From the IMG/VR virus record IMGVR_UViG_3300020198_000114, positions 1 through 22,345 of that record: a stretch of 22,345 nt of DNA; one strand, 5' to 3'. The notes below the pieces were generated by a model. It was not told the origin of the DNA and ran no database searches. It saw only the letters and a program-made list of their open reading frames with translations. Of the stretch, positions 18,426-22,345 are shown in pieces. Every line of letters starts with the position of its first letter. The first letter of the stretch is position 1. The stretch is from a virus. A program made the translations under genes and the position numbers.

Positions 18426-19628
18426 TCACAAAGGTTTCTTGGGAGGCGTGAAACGCGGGTTGGTTCCACGAGGAACTGACGTCGTGTCCTGATGCTGTGC
18501 CTTAGCATGAGGGGCAGTGAGTTCGTCGATCGGACTCATCCGATAAGCCTCAACCCCATCTACCGTGCGGCCTGTGTAAAGAAGTTCATCCGAGGGGGGT
18601 TCACCCCTGTCGCTATCTCCGGTTATCTCCTTTGTAACTTCACGTGCCCCCAAGTGAGGTGGGCGACGCATACTATGGGCGGCGGACAGAACTGATGGAA
18701 TGTCTTGTCCATAATCTACGGCATTCCGCCGTTGAAGGATCAAAAGGTTCTCCGCTTTGATGGCATCGTTCATTGATGCCGAATCCCCCGTGTCCACAAA
18801 AGAATCTTGCACATCAGAAGATGGGGTTTGATCCACAGGGTCTGGCTCTGGTGCTGGTGTATGAATTGGATGATGTGAGCCCATGGGTTTGGCTGCGTGT
18901 GGGATAGCCGATTGACGATGACCCTGCGTTACCGTGGCGGGTTCAGATGTTGCGGCAGCATGAACTTCAGGAGCCGAGTCCTTTAGATCATCTTCAACTT
19001 GATTCAACCCATCATCCTTAGGCCCAGTTTCCTCCCGCTGAATAGTCTTTACCAACCTGGACATGTCACTTTCCAAGGTCTTCTTTTCTGCTTCTTTTCG
19101 TTCCTTCAATGACGTGAGACGGGATTCAAGGCGTTCAATTTCCGTATCCAAATTTGAAGGGGCGAACTCAACCAGATCCTCAGCCTGATCTTCAACTCGA
19201 TTCAATAGGTCTACATACTGACGGTAAACTGCAATACGAGCCGGTGACGCCCACTTCAATAACATCTTCCGCATCGCCACATGCCGCGGAACTTTAACTG
19301 GAACCGCTTTCTTTGGCGTGTCTCCTTTACCTTCAACTTCTAAGGTCTCTCCCGTCTCCACGTACACAACATCCCGAAGGTCCATTGAACCGACAGCCAC
19401 TATGGCATAAGATAGAATCGCCAATTTGACCCGTTCAATGTACTCCAAAGTATCTAGATTTTCATCGCCATCCTTGGTTACCACATACCGCTGTACTTCG
19501 GCTTCTTCTTCAGGAGAAAGTCGACGTAAGGTGACGGTCGTACCGTTCACCTTGAACGAAATCTCACCGTTGCCGACTGCTTCAATTGGGGCGAGAACCT
19601 GCCCCAAGATTTCCATTGTAATCTGCAT
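18426..19628 (-). CDS. Tail assembly chaperone-like protein, first of two
   Basis: 400 residues; ATG 19628 has GAAGGGG (19639-19645) ten bases upstream, while the next ATG (residue 5) would be too far away. Residues 22-150 look like a tail assembly chaperone fold: ISFKVNGTTVTLRRLSPEEE hairpin, helix YIERVKLAILSYAIVAVG, then VKVPRHVAMRKMLLKWASPA. Residues 158-200 are a charged coiled-coil. Residues 200-400 are Pro/Ser/His/Asp-rich and probably disordered. It is the first gene after the tail tube and the 258-base gap, and two genes before the tape measure, as expected for a chaperone. Many phages make the longer chaperone by frameshifting; here the second protein is a separate gene with its own ribosome site. 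The function is inferred from pattern and position. Confidence 0.78.
   Translation of the reverse strand: MQITMEILGQVLAPIEAVGNGEISFKVNGTTVTLRRLSPEEEAEVQRYVVTKDGDENLDTLEYIERVKLAILSYAIVAVGSMDLRDVVYVETGETLEVEGKGDTPKKAVPVKVPRHVAMRKMLLKWASPARIAVYRQYVDLLNRVEDQAEDLVEFAPSNLDTEIERLESRLTSLKERKEAEKKTLESDMSRLVKTIQREETGPKDDGLNQVEDDLKDSAPEVHAAATSEPATVTQGHRQSAIPHAAKPMGSHHPIHTPAPEPDPVDQTPSSDVQDSFVDTGDSASMNDAIKAENLLILQRRNAVDYGQDIPSVLSAAHSMRRPPHLGAREVTKEITGDSDRGEPPSDELLYTGRTVDGVEAYRMSPIDELTAPHAKAQHQDTTSVPRGTNPRFTPPKKPL
19586..19607 (-). repeat. Small GC-rich hairpin just inside the first chaperone gene
   Basis: TTGGGGC and GCCCCAA arms (7 bp, 8-base loop) begin about 20 bases after the start codon at 19628. 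It could affect ribosome loading, but a stem this size can occur by chance. Confidence 0.35.
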
Positions 19629-19886
19629 GTGTCGCTATCCCCTTCAAATCCATGGGGAAGCAACCCTGCTACATCGTGGGTCTAAAAGGCCCTATGTCAG
19701 ACAGCCCAAGGTGTTCGTGCGTGTATCAGGTCTGGTTTGTTTGGCCGTCCCGTCGCCATTAGCAAGGGAGGATACAGCTCAAGATGTTTGTTCGTCTGTC
19801 AGGTCGGGTTTGTCTTCCGTCGGACCACCCCATGCAACAGGGTGCTTCCAGTTCATCTACATTCTACCATTATTGTTGCTTACCGC
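19629..19886. other. 258-base non-coding gap between tail tube and chaperone genes
   Basis: The longest stretch without a credible gene. On the minus strand it holds only short frames (at most 25 codons) without good ribosome sites. It contains an imperfect tandem repeat (19700-19844) and the ribosome site of the chaperone gene. I see no strong sigma-70 promoter and no hairpin followed by a T-run. A weak CACCC/GGGTG pairing (about 19826-19844) lacks the T-run. A phage-specific promoter or RNA-processing region is possible but unproven. Confidence 0.75.
19700..19844 (-). repeat. Imperfect tandem duplication, unit about 70 bases
   Basis: The two conserved cores are 19774-19815 and 19701-19742. 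I count 34 identical positions of 42 without gaps, at an offset of 73 bases. Similarity continues with small gaps on the 5' side of each (minus strand CCCTGTTGCATGG against CCCTTGCTAATGG, then CGACGG in both), so the units lie next to each other. Confidence 0.75.
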
Positions 19887-20708
19887 CTACTGAACGAATG
19901 ACGATTGAACCCCGCCGCCAATACCCGATCCAGCTTCCGGGATCTTAAAGCCTGACTCCCGGAATCGAATCGACCCCAACTGACCAATAGTCGGGTCGTT
20001 GCCCGTTGCCAGAAATTCACCATAGACCGAAGCGAAGTCATGGACATCAGTAACCGTAATGTCACCAGACTCCATGATGAAACCCTGATCCTTTGAAAAG
20101 GTCGTGTTCCACCCGCTAAACCAGCATGCTTCATAGATGGTAATGATAGCGGAGTGCCCACGGTTGCTTCCGGGATGCCCACCTGTTGCCGAGTTGGGAG
20201 TCACTTGCGGGAATGAAACAGGCTTCACCCCACCATCAAACGACCCAGATTTACCTGGCCACCCAATGTTCTCCACGCTCATGTCTCGATCAGCCAAGCT
20301 TGACATGACCATCTGCTGTTCCATATCAAATGGCCATCGGTGATGTGCCAAACTCCGAACCGGGCCATCCACACCCGCAGCATATCCCGCAGCTTGCCAA
20401 AGATTGCACAAATACACCAAAGCCCGCTCAAATGATCCAGTTATCGGTTCAGTGACACCCGGAACCAGTTCGGCAACCTTATCTCCAAATCCAATACCCC
20501 GAATGTTATCAATGGTTCGAGACATCGTTGGGCTAAACGTCGAAAGCACACCCATTTGGTGAAGAGCACTGTTGTTCCCATAATGCGGAGTCAAAAGGCG
20601 AACCTTCTGAGACACCGCCACACGAGTATTCGGACTGGTGCCAAAGTCGTAAAGATAAGAGGTTCCGCCCAAACCGTTGGAACCATGGTTGTCAGTATTA
20701 TTGGGCAT
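19887..20708 (-). CDS. Probable major tail tube protein
   Basis: 273 residues from ATG 20708. GGAGGA (20716-20721) is seven bases upstream; the TTG at 20714 would be almost on top of it, so I reject that start. Recognisable parts are VAVSQKVRLLTPHYGNN, QMGVLSTFSPTMSRT, IRGIGFGDKVAELVPGVTEP, a helix FERALVYLCNLWQAAGYAAG, RSLAHHRWPFDMEQQ, and near the end VTDVHDFASVYGEFLATGND. This resembles tail-tube or virion proteins I recall from large myoviruses, but I cannot name the family. Position directly before two chaperone-like genes and the tape measure gene strongly fits a tail tube. There is no signal peptide. Alternatives are a tube-terminator or another repeated virion protein. Confidence 0.75.
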   Translation of the reverse strand: MPNNTDNHGSNGLGGTSYLYDFGTSPNTRVAVSQKVRLLTPHYGNNSALHQMGVLSTFSPTMSRTIDNIRGIGFGDKVAELVPGVTEPITGSFERALVYLCNLWQAAGYAAGVDGPVRSLAHHRWPFDMEQQMVMSSLADRDMSVENIGWPGKSGSFDGGVKPVSFPQVTPNSATGGHPGSNRGHSAIITIYEACWFSGWNTTFSKDQGFIMESGDITVTDVHDFASVYGEFLATGNDPTIGQLGSIRFRESGFKIPEAGSGIGGGVQSSFVQ

Positions 20709-20715
20709 GATCAAA

Positions 20716-20721
20716 TCCTCC
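20716..20721 (-). promoter_or_regulatory. Ribosome binding site of the tail tube gene
   Basis: GGAGGA seven bases before ATG 20708; it excludes the upstream TTG 20714 as the start. Confidence 0.75.
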
Positions 20722-20756
20722 CAGATCCCACTTCAATGAACGCATAGACGAAATAG

Positions 20757-20786
20757 CGGGATTGTCATTGATTCACAAGCATCCCG
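20757..20786 (-). repeat. Inverted repeat in the short gap before the tail tube gene
   Basis: CGGGAT (20757-20762) and ATCCCG (20781-20786) can pair, and TTGT/ACAA-like bases inside could extend the stem. Downstream on the minus strand is CTATTTCG, not a T-run. It may be a weak terminator, a protein site or chance. Confidence 0.3.
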
Positions 20787-20804
20787 ATCCACGCTCTCCC
20801 TACA

Positions 20805-21434
20805 TCAATGCCCCCAACCTGTGGTTGTCTCATACTGAGGCTTCCCATTCCACGGATAGGCATACTGAACAGAATTTATTCGCACGTAACCCTTCTCTCC
20901 CCCTCGCCCACTAGGGATCTTCCTTATTGGGCGCCCAACGAAATGATCTTTGATCGGAACTACATAATCCTGAGGGGGGCTGGATCGAACCAACTTGGAA
21001 GAAATTTCCTGGAGGATGATAGTTGCCCCAATAACCTTCGTAACTTGATAGAAATTCACGTTTGTTTGATCATACCCCCAACTCGAAACAAGGATATCAT
21101 CCTCCTGGAACCCGTGCTGCCATTCACGCCGTTCCTGCATCCTATCTTGTTTTTGTTGAAGCTGAGACTTGCGATTTTCGATAGCTTCCCTGATGTAAGC
21201 TTCCCTACTGGAATCAGATTTGAAGTTGTAGTGCCACAAAGGCTTGTTCGCCCGGCCCTGGAAAGCAATAGCGACAAACTTGTTGCCATACTCGTATTTC
21301 CAAATCGCCAGATCCGTGCCCTCGGGGTTAACAGGATCCGTGTCCCGAACATCCGGCGGAAGGTAAGAACCACGAGGCATAGCAGGCATTCCCCATGCCG
21401 CTTCCATAAATCGACGTGCTACCCGATGATACAT
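20805..21434 (-). CDS. Phage protein of unknown function with a SWGYDQTN motif
   Basis: 209 residues; ATG 21434 has GGAGG (21441-21445) six bases upstream. The N-terminal half holds WKYEYGNKFVAIAFQGRANK and a helix of charged and Gln residues (REAYIREAIENRKSQLQQKQ). Residues about 108-135 read FQEDDILVSSWGYDQTNVNF followed by YQVTKVIGATIILQEI. I associate this ILxxSWGYDQTNxxFYxV pattern with small proteins of unknown function in phages and mobile elements. The second half looks like a small beta domain. It lies between an unknown gene and the probable tail tube gene, so it may be a virion or assembly protein, or an unrelated gene inserted in the module. No catalytic residues are identifiable. 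The 223-codon plus-strand frame opposite is not supported. Confidence 0.85.
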   Translation of the reverse strand: MYHRVARRFMEAAWGMPAMPRGSYLPPDVRDTDPVNPEGTDLAIWKYEYGNKFVAIAFQGRANKPLWHYNFKSDSSREAYIREAIENRKSQLQQKQDRMQERREWQHGFQEDDILVSSWGYDQTNVNFYQVTKVIGATIILQEISSKLVRSSPPQDYVVPIKDHFVGRPIRKIPSGRGGEKGYVRINSVQYAYPWNGKPQYETTTGWGH

Positions 21435-21486
21435 GACAAACCTCCCAACCCAGCACTTCAGGCTTCAAACCTAAATTGATACGCCA

Positions 21487-21825
21487 TCACAATCCCTTAG
21501 GTAAGCTCCCAACAATCTGATTAGCAATGACACTAATGGGTAACGTTACCGTCTTGGCCAACGTGACGGGGCCGTAAATGACAACTGGGCGACCCGTTGC
21601 CAATTCCTTCATGAACTGACCCACAAGGAAACCATGGCTGTCAAACCCCAGATACAAGTATGAGAACCCGTATTTATCAGGAAAACCTACCTTCGCTGAA
21701 GCATCCCCATTAGGTTCCGGAATCAGATCCTTCCCCATTTTATTGACCACACCTTCCAAGATGGCCATACAATAAACTTGAAGGATCTCTCCGAGGTTTG
21801 TGCTTTTTTGGATGGTGATTCTCAT
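21487..21825 (-). CDS. Small unknown protein of the structural operon
   Basis: 112 residues; ATG 21825 overlaps the preceding stop as ATGA, with GGGG about six bases upstream (in the Lys-rich end of that gene). The sequence starts MRITIQKSTNLGEILQVYC and continues with a short helix, then alternating strands (GFSYLYLGFDSHGFLVGQF, VVIYGPVTLAKTVTLPISV). There is no signal peptide or membrane segment. I do not recognise the family. Tight coupling to the upstream gene suggests a joint role, for example in head completion or at the neck; this is inference from the operon only. Confidence 0.75.
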   Translation of the reverse strand: MRITIQKSTNLGEILQVYCMAILEGVVNKMGKDLIPEPNGDASAKVGFPDKYGFSYLYLGFDSHGFLVGQFMKELATGRPVVIYGPVTLAKTVTLPISVIANQIVGSLPKGL

Positions 21826-22345
21826 TTCTTATCCCCCTTGGCTTTGTCCTTCTTCTTCTTCTTGATCTCATCCGACATAGGAATGGGCTTGCCTTGGAAA
21901 TCCTCCCGATAAACACCAGGCATTCCATCAGCCTCATCCAACATGTCCTTCATCGTCATGTCCACCTGGATACACGACATTTTACGCTTAGGGTCAATAG
22001 TCAGTAAGGCCGCCCACCGATGGTGCCCGTCCAAAATGTGCCCATCCTTGGACACGACAATCTGATCCCCGATGTTGGGGAACTCACCCTTCAAATGGGC
22101 ATCCGCCATGCCAAAGGTCTTGCCCGCCTTGATCTCAGATTGAGTAGCTTTCAGTCTGCCAACAGAAATCTTTTTGGGCTGAATCTTAACACCCCGATCA
22201 CTAAAGGTGTCCAACATGGACTTCAGAACCGAACGGTCATCCTTCGGATCCGCCCCCGCTTCCACCGCCGCCTTGCCTTTGGCGCGGGTTTCTTCATCTG
22301 GACACGCATCCTTGTCGTCGTCTACGAATTTGCCGTTGCAATCGA
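21822..22345 (-). CDS. ParB-like domain protein (5' end outside window)
   Basis: The frame is open from the right edge (first whole codon at 22343) to TGA at 21822, giving 173 visible residues; the start lies outside. A GTG at 22265 is an in-frame codon without evidence of being the start, since upstream codons (DCNGKFVDDDKDACPDE) also look coding. The core is KKISVGRLKATQSEIKAG, then GDQIVVSKDGHILDGHHRWA and a final strand. This matches the ParB/sulfiredoxin-like fold with its GHHRW box that occurs in plasmid-partition ParB and, as I recall, in phage proteins fused to head components. The C-terminus ends in a run of Lys. In this operon it may be the end of a larger head or minor structural protein; nuclease or nucleotide-binding activity cannot be judged from this fragment. 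Confidence 0.8.
   Translation of the reverse strand, partial: DCNGKFVDDDKDACPDEETRAKGKAAVEAGADPKDDRSVLKSMLDTFSDRGVKIQPKKISVGRLKATQSEIKAGKTFGMADAHLKGEFPNIGDQIVVSKDGHILDGHHRWAALLTIDPKRKMSCIQVDMTMKDMLDEADGMPGVYREDFQGKPIPMSDEIKKKKKDKAKGDKK

Noticed and set aside
18414-18431. Frameshift joining the two chaperone-like genes
   Set aside because: No good slippery heptamer near the end of the first gene, an in-frame TGA just before the second start, and a clear ribosome site for the second gene.
19826-19844. CACCC/GGGTG pairing after the tail tube gene as a terminator
   Set aside because: The stem is short and no T-run follows, so it does not look like an intrinsic terminator.
19426-19893. Plus-strand frame of 155 codons crossing the 258-base gap, ending in a hydrophobic stretch
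   Set aside because: Two thirds of it is antisense to coding sequence, there is no ribosome site, and the tandem repeat copies fall in different frames.
20808-21479. Plus-strand open frame of 223 codons
   Set aside because: It lies opposite a well-supported minus-strand gene with a good ribosome site and a recognisable motif; its own sequence looks like random antisense translation.
21458-21487. Nine-codon frame overlapping the preceding stop as TGATG
   Set aside because: Too short to support as a gene; probably chance in a 52-base gap.

Overview
The window looks like part of the virion-structure module of a tailed double-stranded DNA phage, probably one with a large genome. All credible genes lie on the minus strand, so the module reads from right (22345) to left (1). 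There are thirteen protein genes and no tRNA, rRNA, CRISPR array, transposase or integrase. Genes are packed head to tail, with ATGA, GTGA or TAATG overlaps or gaps of about 11 to 90 bases. The one larger non-coding stretch is 258 bases (19629-19886). Large proteins (1719 residues, and more than 1248) and the glycine-rich, beta-rich style of the structural proteins suggest a big, possibly jumbo, myovirus-like phage. The host cannot be named from the sequence. Glutamine is mostly CAA, and GGG, ACG and TTG codons are common.

Right part (22345-19887): the 3' end of a gene with a ParB-like fold (DGHHRW motif); a 112-residue unknown protein; a 209-residue protein with a motif I associate with phage proteins of unknown function; and a 273-residue protein that is probably the major tail-tube subunit. 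Then comes the 258-base gap, which holds an imperfect tandem repeat of about 70 bases.

Middle part (19628-11938): two long proteins in the tail-assembly-chaperone position (400 and 406 residues); a 969-residue tape measure protein; and two adjacent proteins (234 and 543 residues) that share a homologous domain and are probably tail-initiator or baseplate-hub parts.

Left part (11941-1): a 1719-residue baseplate hub protein with a long C-terminal extension; an OB-fold and beta-helix central spike of about 797 residues; a small glycine-rich protein that may sit on the spike; and a very large structural protein that runs off the left edge after 1248 codons without a stop.

Together these genes would build the tail tube, set its length and assemble the hub and spike. 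The spike argues for a contractile tail, but no sheath gene is in the window. The most unusual signals are a perfect 15-bp hairpin inside the left-edge gene, an A AAA AAG slippery site inside the hub gene that would release a 960-residue short form, and the tandem repeat beside the tail-tube gene. Family assignments come from reading the sequence and from remembered family patterns; no database search was possible.
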